A DNA stretch of 60,263 nucleotides from FEN-1088 sp031407985 (GTDB lineage Bacteria > Myxococcota_A > Polyangia > Fen-1088): NCBI GenBank assembly GCA_031407985.1, contig JANOJB010000188.1, forward strand, positions 1-60,263, in the 5' to 3' direction. The notes under the pieces were generated by a model. That model was not told the DNA's origin. It made no database searches and saw only the letters and a list, made by a program, of their open reading frames with translations. Positions 24,240 through 33,498 of the stretch are shown in pieces. Each line of letters opens with the position of its first letter. The stretch's first letter is position 1. The translations under genes were made by a program, and so were the position numbers.

Positions 24240-25547
24240 TCACCCAGGTATCTGCAGGCCCAACATCGCCACGTCGTCGCGCTCCCCCGATTTGGCATCG
24301 ACCGCGGCCACCAGGCGGCGACTCAACTCGGCAACGTCGTGGGGACCATCCTCGACGATCGCGGTCAGCTTGCAGTGGCCTATCGTCGAGCAGGCGACAT
24401 GAGCGCCAGACAGCACCTCGAATGCGCCATCCGTGGCCAGGATCAAGATATCGCCCGGATCGGCCCTGTGCCCTTCCTCCTGATACTGCGTTGAGGAATT
24501 GATTCCGATTGGCAGGCAGGACGGGCGTCCGATCAGTTTGACCTCGCCATCCTTGCGACGAAGAATCGGCAGAACGTGCCCGGCGTTGGCCACCACCCAT
24601 CGGCGGGTTGGCATGTCCAGACGCACACAGACCACGGTTGCAAAACGATCGTCATGCATGCGCGCGGGCGGGGACATGTTCAGTTGGGTAAGTAGGTGGG
24701 CAGGCCCATCAGTCTCGGAAGCCAGTCGTCGAATTTCCCCCGCGAGTCTCGACATGGTTAGCGCCGCCGTCACCCCCTTGCCCGACACGTCTCCCATCGT
24801 GGCGACCAGACGCCCAGCGCCAAGATCGATCAGGTCGTAGAAGTCTCCCCCCACCGCGAAGGCGGGAAGGTACTCGGCAACCACCCGGATCCCGGCCGAA
24901 TTCGTCTGTAGGGATTTCGGTAACAGCGCCCGTTGTACTTCACGCGCGCTGACCATGTCTTGGTCCCGCCACTTCGATATGGACTTGCGCGCGTGGGTAC
25001 GGGCGCGCGGCAGAAGATCGCCCACTCCGCTTGCGAAAGCGGTCAGGGCCTCCAGGTCGGAAGCCGTGAAATCCGGGGACCCGGCGGAACGCTGGACCAA
25101 GACGAATCCCTCATGCGAAGAACTGCTGAAAACAGGCACGGACATTGCCGGCCCAAGGCAACGGGCAGCATCGCCGGCGGCACGAACCGGTCGAATCGGC
25201 AAGAAGTCAGCGACCTTCGTTTTGTCACTGTGCGCGTGGAAAGGCGAACGCGAACCGGCTGCTTCCGGGGAATCGCAGACTGAACGCAACGTCCCCGACG
25301 CCTCGGCGACGAACAGATTGGAGTAATCAATGTTCGACCAGATCATCGCCAAGGCGGCGCCAAGCCTGTGACCTAGCTCAGCGGGGGAAGTCGGCTCGCC
25401 GAGGGACAGGAGTGCCTGTTCCACGGGAATCTCGACAACCGGCGGAATTTCCACGATCCGCGGTCTTGTAGAACGAAGACGAACGGGAAACGCCCCCGGT
25501 GCGATCGGTGCGTCCCAATCAGAAGAGAACCTAGTTGTTTGTTGCAT
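24240..25547 (-). CDS. SpoIIE-type PP2C phosphatase with GAF-like N-terminal domain
   Basis: A 435-residue protein; ATG 25547 preceded by GGAG is chosen over 25598. The N-terminal half (about 55-205) resembles a GAF sensor (LGAALAMIWSNIDYSNLFVA, MSVPVFSSSSHEGFVLVQ, LEALTAFASGVGDLL). The phosphatase domain (about 220-435) has AREVQRALLPKSL, FAVGGDFYDLIDL, MGDVSGKGVTAAL, ANAGHVLPI, LILATDGAFEV and GERDDVAML, including the metal-binding Asp residues. It should dephosphorylate the STAS protein encoded just upstream. The operon continues into the chain-length genes, which ties this circuit to exopolysaccharide control. Confidence 0.92.
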   Translation of the reverse strand: MQQTTRFSSDWDAPIAPGAFPVRLRSTRPRIVEIPPVVEIPVEQALLSLGEPTSPAELGHRLGAALAMIWSNIDYSNLFVAEASGTLRSVCDSPEAAGSRSPFHAHSDKTKVADFLPIRPVRAAGDAARCLGPAMSVPVFSSSSHEGFVLVQRSAGSPDFTASDLEALTAFASGVGDLLPRARTHARKSISKWRDQDMVSAREVQRALLPKSLQTNSAGIRVVAEYLPAFAVGGDFYDLIDLGAGRLVATMGDVSGKGVTAALTMSRLAGEIRRLASETDGPAHLLTQLNMSPPARMHDDRFATVVCVRLDMPTRRWVVANAGHVLPILRRKDGEVKLIGRPSCLPIGINSSTQYQEEGHRADPGDILILATDGAFEVLSGAHVACSTIGHCKLTAIVEDGPHDVAELSRRLVAAVDAKSGERDDVAMLGLQIPG

Positions 25548-25695
25548 AGTCCACACTCCACGACGAACGAAAAACATGCTGCTCTTGATTGGCGGCATGT
25601 GTCAATCGCGTTCTTGTTTATTTCGGCAGCATGCTACCCGAGGCAGCTCCCCCGCCCAAGCGACGGTTGTGAAAACCTGGCGTCGCCGTTTGGGC

Positions 25696-26046
25696 TCAGC
25701 TCTGCGAAGTTGGCCGGCTGTGGGCGCGAGAAGGTCCGCTTTCCGCCACCGACATGACGCGGTCCAGCCGCAGGAGCTTGAAGATGGCCAGCGGCTGGTC
25801 CTGCAGTCCCTTGACGATGACTTCGCCCCCTTGGGCCCTGACGCGCTTGTATAGGGACACCAAGGCGCCGATACCCGAGCTGTCCACCATACGCAGCGAA
25901 GACAGATCCACGTCCACGTGCCGGGGCTGCAGGCGAACCAAGTCATCTATCGCGGGTCTGATTTCGGGAACACTAACCGCGTCCAGTTCGCCCCTGATGG
26001 ATATCGTTGTGACGCCGCCGTCCTTCGTGGATATTTCGAAAGTCAT
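25696..26046 (-). CDS. STAS-domain anti-sigma-factor antagonist (RsbV/SpoIIAA type)
   Basis: A 116-residue single STAS domain starting at 26046. The core is FEISTKDGGVTTISIRGELD, VDVDLSSLRMVDSSGIGAL and a GGEVIVKGL strand. The serine in DSSGIG (Ser56 or Ser57) is the expected phosphorylation site of the partner kinase. It begins 10 bp after the kinase stop and lies 148 bp before the phosphatase start. In its unphosphorylated form the family binds the HATPase kinase and releases that kinase's other target; the target here is unknown because no sigma factor is in the window. Confidence 0.92.
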   Translation of the reverse strand: MTFEISTKDGGVTTISIRGELDAVSVPEIRPAIDDLVRLQPRHVDVDLSSLRMVDSSGIGALVSLYKRVRAQGGEVIVKGLQDQPLAIFKLLRLDRVMSVAESGPSRAHSRPTSQS

Positions 26047-26056
26047 TGTCGTGGCC

Positions 26057-26500
26057 TTATGGAGATCGGTAGGGGTTAGTTTCTTGGCCGCCGTCACTGA
26101 ATGTCTTGGAAAGGGTCAGTACGTTTGGCTGGCCCGGGCGATAGTCGAAGTCAACGAACGACTGAATGATGAACAGACCCAGTCCATTTTCCGGAAGGTC
26201 GTCCAGTTGGGGCGGTGCGACCGCATCGGGATCGAAGGATTTGCCCCAATCGGATAGCTCGATGGTGATCTGGCCGGGTCCTATGCGGATGTTCAGTTCG
26301 ACGATCCCCTGGGTGCTGCCCTTGTACGCGTGCTGGACGATGTTGTTAAAGGCCTCGCCGACCGCCGACACAACCTTGAGCTGAAAGTCGTTCCAGTCCT
26401 TGCCTTGGGGCGAAGGCGTGACCAGCTTGCAGGCGGCCGATACCGCCCTGAGGGCGACGTCCCGATGGGCAAGAACTCCGGAAAGTTCGATTCGAATCAT
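26057..26500 (-). CDS. RsbW/SpoIIAB-like serine kinase (anti-sigma type HATPase)
   Basis: A 147-residue protein from the ATG at 26500. The GHKL ATPase boxes are visible: N box VGEAFNNIVQHAY (Glu49, Asn52/53), G1 DWGKSFDP (84-91) and G2 ENGLGLFII (104-112). There is no membrane segment. It phosphorylates the STAS protein of the next gene and, in the known circuits, sequesters a sigma factor or other partner when that protein is phosphorylated. It is the first gene of an eight-step minus-strand series ending with the epimerase at 19982, and it diverges from the initiating sugar transferase (70-bp gap). Confidence 0.9.
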   Translation of the reverse strand: MIRIELSGVLAHRDVALRAVSAACKLVTPSPQGKDWNDFQLKVVSAVGEAFNNIVQHAYKGSTQGIVELNIRIGPGQITIELSDWGKSFDPDAVAPPQLDDLPENGLGLFIIQSFVDFDYRPGQPNVLTLSKTFSDGGQETNPYRSP

Positions 26501-26570
26501 GTCGATTGCCGGGTTGTACGGGGCGCGCAAAGGGTGCCGCGCGCCGGGCCTTTTGTTGTACCGTGGCGCC

Positions 26571-27305
26571 GTGGACCTTTCAGTTCGCATAGCCAAACGG
26601 GTAATCGACATCGTCGGCGCCTCATTGGGACTGGTGATTACCTCTCCCCTCTTTCCGGTCGTGGCACTGGCAGTGTACATCGATTCGCCTGGAAAGGTGC
26701 TGTTCCGCCAACGTCGGGCGGGTCAACTTCTGCCCTCGACGCCCACAGGGTCCACTGTGCCGGTCCCGCGGTTTGGTGAGTTCCTGATGCTGAAGTTCCG
26801 GTCGATGATTCCGGACGCCGAGAAGCTGACGGGGCCTGTGTTGGCCGACGCGCAGGACCCGCGTGTAACCAGGGTTGGTCGATTTCTGCGTCGCACGCGC
26901 CTGGACGAGTTGCCCCAGTTCATCAACGTGCTGATAGGTGACATGAGCCTGGTGGGACCGCGTCCGGAACGCCCCGAACTGGCGGAACAGCTGGCGATGA
27001 CGATCCCTTACTTCGAGGAGAGGATGCGGGGCATCAAGCCCGGCATTACGGGTCTGGCCCAGATCTCGCTCGGGTATACGGGGAAGCCCCGGAAGGGAAG
27101 TCCTCTTGAGCCCTTCGAGAAGGGACTCACGAATCCTTTCAAGATCGAGGGAGCGGAGAACGCGCTGGCCGACGACATGCGGATCAAACTGCTGTACGAC
27201 CTGGCCTACTGCGCCGCCGCGGAACATCTGCGCACGTTCCTTCCGCTTGAGTTGTCCATCGTGCTGAAGACACCCCTGGTCATGCTGCGGGCGCGCGGAA
27301 CCTGA
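26571..27305 (+). CDS. Undecaprenyl-phosphate sugar-1-phosphate transferase (PglC/WcaJ family)
   Basis: A 244-residue enzyme; the GTG at 26571 (VDLSVRIAKRVIDIVGASLG) fits the family N-terminus. It has one reentrant/TM helix near residues 8-35 (VIDIVGASLGLVITSPLFPV), then VLFRQRRAG, FRSM and RLRKTRLDELPQ-like RTRLDELPQFINVLIGDMSL with VGPRPERPE (catalytic Asp-Glu and the PRP motif). This is the monotopic type lacking the large N-terminal membrane block of WcaJ. It loads the first sugar phosphate on the lipid carrier and thereby starts each repeat unit. It is likely coexpressed with the Wza-type gene 96 bp downstream. Confidence 0.92.
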   Translation: MDLSVRIAKRVIDIVGASLGLVITSPLFPVVALAVYIDSPGKVLFRQRRAGQLLPSTPTGSTVPVPRFGEFLMLKFRSMIPDAEKLTGPVLADAQDPRVTRVGRFLRRTRLDELPQFINVLIGDMSLVGPRPERPELAEQLAMTIPYFEERMRGIKPGITGLAQISLGYTGKPRKGSPLEPFEKGLTNPFKIEGAENALADDMRIKLLYDLAYCAAAEHLRTFLPLELSIVLKTPLVMLRARGT

Positions 27306-27401
27306 ATCAGCGAACGGGTGATCACGCCGACCCAGACGGGCGATCACGGTGACCGAGGCGAAGGTGCGGACCGGCCACCCACGCTATGGTATTTGAGGCT
27401 T

Positions 27402-28022
27402 ATGGCCTATCGACATTCCCCCGCGTGGTTGCCGCTGCTGCTGATGTCGCTGGTGTCCTTGCTGACCCTGACGTGCGCGACGGTGCGCTCATCGTTCAAC
27501 TACGCGGCCGAGCCCGATCCCCGCAAGCAGGAGTACGAACTGGGGCCGGCCGACATCGTCCGGGTGACCGTATGGCACAACGCGGAGCTCTCTGGCGACG
27601 CGATCGTGCGTCCTGACGGAACGATCACCTTGCCGCTGATCGGTGATCTAAGGGCCGCGGGGCGCACTCCGCCGCAACTGCGGGCCGAAATCGCCGAGCG
27701 ATTGAAGACCTTCGTCAAGGATGAGGCGGCCATCGTCACGGTGGCGGTCTCCACGGTCAACAGTTATCGCTTCACGGTCGCCGGTCACGTGGAAAGACAG
27801 GGGGCCTACACGTCGACACACTACGTGACCGTCTCGGAGGCCATTGTCCTGGCGGGAGGGCCGAATCGATACGCGAACCCCGAGCAAATCGTCATCATCC
27901 GTGCGGACAAAAAGGCGGGAAAGCCACGCCGCATTCCGATCGACTATCCCAGGATCCTGACCGGGCAGTTTCCCGAGCAGGATATTCCAGTCACGACTGG
28001 TGACATTGTCTACGTTCCTTGA
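27402..28022 (+). CDS. wza: Wza-type polysaccharide export outer-membrane lipoprotein
   Basis: A 206-residue protein from the ATG at 27402 (GAGG about 6-9 bp upstream). The signal ends LTLTC, a lipobox. The polysaccharide export domain (about 40-120: YELGPADIVRVTVWHNAELS, VRPDGTITLPLIGDLRAAG, TPPQLRAEIAERL) is followed by one SLBB-like unit (FTVAGHVERQGAYTS, VSEAIVLAGGPNRYA) and the closing TGDIVYVP. It is shorter than E. coli Wza (about 380) and lacks the C-terminal helix that forms the outer-membrane pore, as do many myxobacterial EpsY/WzaX-like proteins. It should form the periplasmic channel that works with the chain-length proteins. Confidence 0.92.
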   Translation: MAYRHSPAWLPLLLMSLVSLLTLTCATVRSSFNYAAEPDPRKQEYELGPADIVRVTVWHNAELSGDAIVRPDGTITLPLIGDLRAAGRTPPQLRAEIAERLKTFVKDEAAIVTVAVSTVNSYRFTVAGHVERQGAYTSTHYVTVSEAIVLAGGPNRYANPEQIVIIRADKKAGKPRRIPIDYPRILTGQFPEQDIPVTTGDIVYVP

Positions 28023-28164
28023 GTTGGTGGTTCCATACGGCGATCGAACAGTTCGTCGTGTGGGGCGAAACGCGCGCGGACATCCGCCGGATTCCGTCGG
28101 GAGCTGTGGTGGAACCGGCCTGCGGTTTGTAGCCCGCCGTTTCACGGCCTGCTAAGTTCGCGCG

Positions 28165-29562
28165 ATGGCATCCGAGGTTAACGGTGGATCGCGGTCCGTG
28201 TCCCGTCGCAGCGCCGTTGTTTGGCTTGTGGGCCTGGGTGTCACGTTGGCGGCCGCCGTGTACGTGATGCGACGAAGGATCGTTTCGCGTTTGTCGGGGT
28301 TGACCAGGTCGGCCGCGTTCGCGTCCACCCCCCCCTTGACGCCCCACGATCCTGTCCGCGATCGCTCGACGATTCACGTCGCGCGCGGCGGGACGCCCGG
28401 CGAGAACATCGACCAGGTGCTGGCCAAGATCGGCGGAATGCAGAAGGTCGTCGGGGCCAATGATGTGGTGATCGTTAAGGTCAGCGCCCAGTGGTGGAAC
28501 CAGGGGATGACCAACGTCGCCGCCGTGAGGCGCACCATCGAGAAGATCTTGGAGATCCCCGGATTTTCCGGCGAGGTGATCGTGTTCGAAAATGTCCACT
28601 TTCGGATGCCGGACGGCTCGGGACTTGCGCGCGCGTGGACGCATCCCAGCGATCGGAATGTCGACATTCCCGGGTGGAACAAGCTGGGTGATCTCATCCC
28701 GCACTTCAAGGCGCTTGGCGCTCCGGTCAGCTTCGTGGGGCTGGTCGACGCGGGGTTAAGCGCCCTGTCGGACGACCACTGGCACGATCACGGCCACGCG
28801 CACGGTGTGTATGGCGGCGACGGAAGGGGTCCGATCGCTCCGGGCGAGGACCGCGACGGCTACCACTGGGATTTCTCGCAGACGTTTCGCAAACGTCGGA
28901 GTCTTGTCGACTACGCCCAGGTTCCGCTCTCTTGGCCGGTCTTCACGTCGCCCGGCAGTGGATTGGTCGTCGACCTCAAGGACGGTCTGTTCAAACGGGA
29001 AGGGGGCAAGCGGCACCGTATCGATCGCAAGCTCACCTTCATAAACATGACCACCGCGAACGAACATGGCTCGACGGGGTTCACCGGTTGCTGCAAATCG
29101 GCGATGGGCATCGTCGACATGAGCGCCGGCCGCCTGGGGACCGACCCTCGCATCAGCGAATACCAATCGGTGCACTACTTCGGATCTCCGACGGCCAGTT
29201 GGCGGATGGCGGGACCGCTGGCCCACTTTGCGCGGCAGGTGCGGACGCCTGATCTGTACATCACGGTGGCCGAATGGGTCGCCGCCATGCCGCACGGGAT
29301 CACGGAGGAAGAATGGGGCGAGGGGAAGGACATTCGCCACGCCGCGGAGTCCGCGGTCCACACCAAGACCGTGGTGGCAGGAACGGATCCCGTGGCCGTC
29401 GACGCGTGGTGCGTGAGAAACCTTCTGATGCCCATCGGGGGATCCAACCGCGACATGTACGACCTGGACAACCCCGACAGCCGGGCATCCCGATTCTTAC
29501 GGTACTACCGCGAGGTTTATGGAGCCGGCACGTTGCTGCCGGAACTGGTCGTCGTCACTTAA
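28165..29562 (+). CDS. DUF362-domain protein with N-terminal membrane anchor
   Basis: A 465-residue protein starting at 28165. Residues about 12-34 hold a SRRSAVVWLVGLGVTLAAAV segment: a membrane anchor or Tat-like signal. The DUF362 domain (about 60-455) begins with TIHVARGGTPGENIDQVLAK and has VVIVKVSAQWWNQGMTNV, GVIVFENV-type strands, the INMTTANEHGSTGFTGCCKS block and VAGTDPVAVDAWCVRNLL near the end. The family includes iron-sulfur and uncharacterised proteins; no ferredoxin Cys clusters are visible. Position between the export gene and a convergent deacetylase suggests membership of the locus, but no biochemical role is assigned. It overlaps the deacetylase end by 8 bp on the opposite strand. 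Confidence 0.82.
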   Translation: MASEVNGGSRSVSRRSAVVWLVGLGVTLAAAVYVMRRRIVSRLSGLTRSAAFASTPPLTPHDPVRDRSTIHVARGGTPGENIDQVLAKIGGMQKVVGANDVVIVKVSAQWWNQGMTNVAAVRRTIEKILEIPGFSGEVIVFENVHFRMPDGSGLARAWTHPSDRNVDIPGWNKLGDLIPHFKALGAPVSFVGLVDAGLSALSDDHWHDHGHAHGVYGGDGRGPIAPGEDRDGYHWDFSQTFRKRRSLVDYAQVPLSWPVFTSPGSGLVVDLKDGLFKREGGKRHRIDRKLTFINMTTANEHGSTGFTGCCKSAMGIVDMSAGRLGTDPRISEYQSVHYFGSPTASWRMAGPLAHFARQVRTPDLYITVAEWVAAMPHGITEEEWGEGKDIRHAAESAVHTKTVVAGTDPVAVDAWCVRNLLMPIGGSNRDMYDLDNPDSRASRFLRYYREVYGAGTLLPELVVVT

Positions 29563-30604
29563 CTCTGACCAGGAACGGCATGGCCAGGCGGAAATGGGCC
29601 AGGCCGGTGGGGATACCCCGATCGATGGTCAGCCGTTTCAGATCGAACCTGTCGTCGACGGAACCAATCGGGTTCGTGCCGGGCGTGGACGTGAAGCCCA
29701 GTTCGTAGCCGGCCGCCGCCAGCGCCTGTCGCACCAGGGGGAGGTAGGAGATCCGCTTGCCCACCGGGTAAGCGATGGTGGTCACCGGCTTGCCGATTTC
29801 GCGTTCCAGCATGGCGCGCGATTCGCGCAATTCGGCGTCAATTTCGGCGGCAGGGAGTGTTTGCAGGACGCGATGGTTGCGCGCATGCGACCCGATTCCC
29901 ATACCGGCCGCGTGCAGCGCCCGCACGTCATCCCAGGTCATCAGGACGCGATTGGCCAGATCGCGATCAATGGTCGGCGTCCACGCGACGCCGCAGGCGG
30001 CCGCGATTTCGTCGAGAAAACGATCGAGATCGAGGCCAAAGTGATCTTTGACGATCCGGTTCAGCCTTCGAAAGGCGTGGCGCTGGCCGGCGTCATCGCC
30101 GAGGTTCAGCGTTTCTGGCGCGGGGTAGTCGATGTGCACGATCTTTTTCGTGCTGCGTTTCAGCAGGAAGCTGATGCGTTCCCACCAGAAAAGGCGGCGA
30201 TCGGTCACGTGCCCGGTGCTGATGAAGAAGAGGGCTTTGATGCCATGACGCTTGAGAATGGGGAGCGCCTGGTCGTGGTTGTCGCGGTATCCATCATCAA
30301 ACGTGACCAGTACGCTGTCCGGTGGCAGCGTGGGCCCCCCGCGGTAAGCGGCCAGGACTTCATCAATGCCGACCGGCTGAAAATTCCGACGGAGGTATGC
30401 CATCTGCTGGTCGAACTCGGCGGGCGTGGCGTCGATGAGGGCGGGGTCGAGATCACCGATATCGGCGGGGTCGACCACGCGGTGGTACACGGCAACGGTC
30501 AGTCCGGCACCCGGCCAAAGATGCCGCCGTCGCCCGGCCAAAATGGCGCGTGGAATCCCCAGGTGATCGAGCGCCGTGCTCAGAGCGGCGATGCTTTTGT
30601 TCAT
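29555..30604 (-). CDS. Polysaccharide deacetylase (NodB-like, CE4)
   Basis: A 349-residue enzyme from the ATG at 30604. The CE4 motifs are clear: VLVTFDDGYRDNHD (Asp-Asp), GSHARNHRVL (His-x3-His metal site) and TIAYPVG. The N-terminal YHRVVDPADI and DQQMAYLRRNF are typical of the extended NodB group with a lid over the active site. CE4 enzymes remove N-acetyl groups from polymeric amino sugars. No signal peptide is visible, so action may be cytoplasmic on a lipid-linked intermediate or the export route is not recognised. It lies 50 bp after the glycosyltransferase gene on the same strand. Confidence 0.9.
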   Translation of the reverse strand: MNKSIAALSTALDHLGIPRAILAGRRRHLWPGAGLTVAVYHRVVDPADIGDLDPALIDATPAEFDQQMAYLRRNFQPVGIDEVLAAYRGGPTLPPDSVLVTFDDGYRDNHDQALPILKRHGIKALFFISTGHVTDRRLFWWERISFLLKRSTKKIVHIDYPAPETLNLGDDAGQRHAFRRLNRIVKDHFGLDLDRFLDEIAAACGVAWTPTIDRDLANRVLMTWDDVRALHAAGMGIGSHARNHRVLQTLPAAEIDAELRESRAMLEREIGKPVTTIAYPVGKRISYLPLVRQALAAAGYELGFTSTPGTNPIGSVDDRFDLKRLTIDRGIPTGLAHFRLAMPFLVRVK

Positions 30605-30653
30605 GATTTTCTTGCCAGGGCTACACCGAATATTGTGCGGTCTCAGTTGTGAG

Positions 30654-31766
30654 TCAACGGGGGAAGGGGCGTACCATGGCGCGTTTGTACAGGGTGAGGT
30701 ACGCATCGACCATCCGCCGGCGATCGTAGTGCGCCAGCGCCAGCTCCCTTCCGAGACGGCCCATTTCAGTCGCATGGCCCCGGTTGCCTTCCAGGCTGGC
30801 CAGTGCTGCGCGCAGGGCATCTTCATCACCGGACGGGACCAGGATCCCGGCTCCGCTGTTTGCCAACACCCCGGGGATGCCACCGACCGCCGTCGCGATG
30901 ACTGGCAAAGCAGATGCCATCGCCTCCAGCAGGACAAGGGGTAAGCCTTCGCTGCGCGACGAAATCACGAACACGTCCAGTGCGGCCAACAACTGGGGAA
31001 TATCGCCGCGCATCCCAGGCATGTGTACGAACGGTGCTCCGGCAAACCCGGCAACCAGCAGGCGGAGGGCGGGGCCTTCGGCGCCGTCGCCCACCAAGAG
31101 GACCCGCCACATCTCACCCAGAAGCGGCGCGGCCGCGCGCAGGAAGAGATCGAAATTTTTCTCCCCCGCCAGACGGCCGACGGAACCCACCACCCAGGCA
31201 TCCTCGGGAATACCAAGCGCGCGGCGAATGTCCCGGCGGGCATCCGGATCGGCGTGGAAGGGGGCGGTATCGATTCCGTTCTCGATGATGACGACGTCCC
31301 GCCGGCCACGTTCATGAAGGCGTCTGGCGACCGCGGCGGTATCGGCCGAGACAGCGACGTACGAATCGACCAGGCCCGCCGCGAGTCGGCGCAGCAGCCT
31401 GCGGTGGAACGTGCCGATCATTTGACCGTGACGGGTGTGCACCGCCGCCGCGCGTGACAACCTGGCCGCGGGCGCGGCGTAGAGGAGCGGAAGGTGGTTG
31501 TGCGAATGAACGACGTCGATTTCCCTGTGCCGGAACAACGCCGCCAGCCGCAGCAGCAAACTGACATCGAAACCGGATCCCTTCGCCACGCGGACGGCAT
31601 CCACCCCGCGCGCGCGGAACTCGTCGCCCAGTGGGCCGTCGGGGGCAGGGGCCAGGGAAACCGCCGTGACCTGATGGCCTAGCGCGACCTGTCCAGCAGC
31701 GAGATCGCGCGCCATCTTCTCTTGACCGCCGACCTCGAAAGAGGAGAGGACGTGCGCGATCTTCAT
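30654..31766 (-). CDS. Glycosyltransferase, GT4 family (GT-B fold)
   Basis: A 370-residue enzyme starting MKIAHVLSSFEVGGQEKMAR, a standard GT4 N-terminus with the acceptor-side GGxE-like loop. The donor half shows VVGSVGRLAGEKNFDLFLRA, VLLVGDGAEGPAL and the E-x7-E motif in SEGLPLVLLEAMA. GT4 enzymes are retaining and use UDP- or GDP-sugars. It is likely one of the enzymes adding sugars to the lipid-linked repeat unit in the cytoplasm. The longer open frame starting at 31832 is rejected because the fold begins at 31766. Confidence 0.92.
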   Translation of the reverse strand: MKIAHVLSSFEVGGQEKMARDLAAGQVALGHQVTAVSLAPAPDGPLGDEFRARGVDAVRVAKGSGFDVSLLLRLAALFRHREIDVVHSHNHLPLLYAAPAARLSRAAAVHTRHGQMIGTFHRRLLRRLAAGLVDSYVAVSADTAAVARRLHERGRRDVVIIENGIDTAPFHADPDARRDIRRALGIPEDAWVVGSVGRLAGEKNFDLFLRAAAPLLGEMWRVLLVGDGAEGPALRLLVAGFAGAPFVHMPGMRGDIPQLLAALDVFVISSRSEGLPLVLLEAMASALPVIATAVGGIPGVLANSGAGILVPSGDEDALRAALASLEGNRGHATEMGRLGRELALAHYDRRRMVDAYLTLYKRAMVRPFPR

Positions 31767-31884
31767 CGGGGGTCCGAGGTAGGACCGGTGACCAGCGGGT
31801 CCATACGGCGGACGAATTCTAAGGTGGTTCATCGCGCGCGTCGAGACGATCTCCTGCTGGGGCCGATCGTCGGCGCCAGAAAAG

Positions 31885-33360
31885 TCAGGACGCCGTTTCG
31901 GGTCTGCGGCGTTTGATGAAGTGCTGGGCCAGGCCCCGAAGCTCGCGTGTCCCCGTACGTGCGATGAGCAGCGCCGCCGCCACGTAGATCAGTGCCCCAG
32001 CCACAATCTCGATACCCAGTCGTGCCGATGGCGATCGCCAGCCGAGAATCCCCATCGTCCAACGGGTACCCGCGATACCGGCGACCATGACCAGGCAGGC
32101 GAAGAAGGGTGGCAGCAGCGCCCCGCCAAAGGACAGCATCGATACGCCCTCTAGTTTCTTCAGGGCATAGAGGCAGAAGACATAGCGGAGCGCGAACGCC
32201 ACGCCTACCGCGCTGGCCGCCCACAACGGGCCAAGCCGTCCCATGGTCAGCATGAGTCCCATCATCACGGCCAGGGTGGTCCATTCGATGGCGGCGTCCA
32301 CCCACGGGCGGTTGCATGCGTGCAAATAGGCACCGATCGCGCCCCCGATGGGCCGCGGGATCGACAGGGCGCTGAGGTACATCAGGAAGTCACCGACGCC
32401 CGACCAACGCTGATCGAAGAAAACCGCTGCCAGCGGGTGCGCGATCATCCCCAGGCCGACCGCCATGGGGAACATGATCAGCGCCAGGATCCGGGTCGCC
32501 CGCAGAAGGACGCTGTGCCGTTCCTCGGGTTTGACGTGCGGAAACGACGCCAGGAGCACGTCCGTGATCTGCTCGCCGATCTGGGTCGCCGGGATGTCGG
32601 CCAGGTTGTACGCCAGGTTGTACTGGCCAAGAACGGCCGGTCCGAACAGGCGCGAGATCACGAGATTGTCCCAACGGCGCGCGGCAAAACCGGCCAGGTT
32701 GGCCACCGCCACTGCCACGCTGTAGCTGGACATCTTGCCCAGCGTCGCCGTGCGGATGGGGTGAGGTTCGATCCATTCGCGCCAGTGGACGGCCGTGAGA
32801 ACCACCACCGCGCGCACGGCCGACCGCGCGATGTTGCCCCAGACCACGGACATCGCCCCCCAGCCGCGCATCGCCAGCCAAACGGAAATCCCTGAATAGA
32901 CCAGCTCGCCTAGCGTTCGTGACAGGCTGACGCTGCCGAAGCGAAGGTCGCGGACCAGAATCCGTTCGGGCATGTAAGCCAGACGGTCGATGAGTACGGA
33001 TAGCGCCAGTCCCGGGACATAGCGGCTGAGGCCCGGCGCGTCGAAGACGGGACCAAGCGGCCCCCGCCACAGGACCACGCCACCGATTGCCAGAATCCCG
33101 AGGAGAAGGTGAAAGAAGGTCGCGTGGAATACCGCGGGTCGCCCCGCCTGGGGATTGGCCACGATAAACATGCCCAAGCCAAGGGTCGAAAAGTGGTTGG
33201 CGCTGAGCACGAGCACGGACGCCGCCGAGACCTCACCGTAGGGGGCGGGGGCGACGTAGCGTACGAGCAGCAAGGTGCCCACCAACCCCAGCACCCTGGA
33301 TCCCGTGCTGGTGATGATGCCGAGCGCGGCACCGCGTACCACTTTCCTGACGAGGGACAT
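31885..33360 (-). CDS. wzx: Wzx-type oligosaccharide flippase (MOP/PST superfamily)
   Basis: A 491-residue, very hydrophobic protein with about 12-14 predicted membrane helices. It starts SLVRKVVRGAALGIITSTGS and VLGLVGTLLLVRYVAPAPYG, the standard flippase N-terminus. A central ISRLFGPAVLGQYNLAYNL motif and an FPMAVGLGMIAHPL helix match the MOP polysaccharide transporter family (WzxC/PST-like). It should turn the lipid-linked repeat unit to the periplasmic side for the polymerase at 40619. A second, unrelated-looking flippase lies at 54406-55965. Confidence 0.93.
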   Translation of the reverse strand: MSLVRKVVRGAALGIITSTGSRVLGLVGTLLLVRYVAPAPYGEVSAASVLVLSANHFSTLGLGMFIVANPQAGRPAVFHATFFHLLLGILAIGGVVLWRGPLGPVFDAPGLSRYVPGLALSVLIDRLAYMPERILVRDLRFGSVSLSRTLGELVYSGISVWLAMRGWGAMSVVWGNIARSAVRAVVVLTAVHWREWIEPHPIRTATLGKMSSYSVAVAVANLAGFAARRWDNLVISRLFGPAVLGQYNLAYNLADIPATQIGEQITDVLLASFPHVKPEERHSVLLRATRILALIMFPMAVGLGMIAHPLAAVFFDQRWSGVGDFLMYLSALSIPRPIGGAIGAYLHACNRPWVDAAIEWTTLAVMMGLMLTMGRLGPLWAASAVGVAFALRYVFCLYALKKLEGVSMLSFGGALLPPFFACLVMVAGIAGTRWTMGILGWRSPSARLGIEIVAGALIYVAAALLIARTGTRELRGLAQHFIKRRRPETAS

Positions 33361-33498
33361 CGCTAGGCGGCGGCTGGGGAAGGACCGTGCACGGGGACTT
33401 CAGATATCACAGTCCGGCTCCGTGGATCCCAACGATTGCGTTCGGGGTGGGTGCTCGTTTTGCCGATGCGCTGAATGAGAGACGGGGGTTAAGCGGGG

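Noticed and set aside
23500..24298. N-terminal extension of the second Wzz-like protein to 24298
   Set aside because: The added residues overlap the phosphatase coding end in another frame and add no domain; the GTG at 24205 fits better.
26522..26545. GGCGCGC-N10-GCGCGCC inverted repeat before the sugar transferase
   Set aside because: All arms are G/C in a GC-rich leader, so chance is likely; there is no T-run for a terminator and no evidence for an operator.
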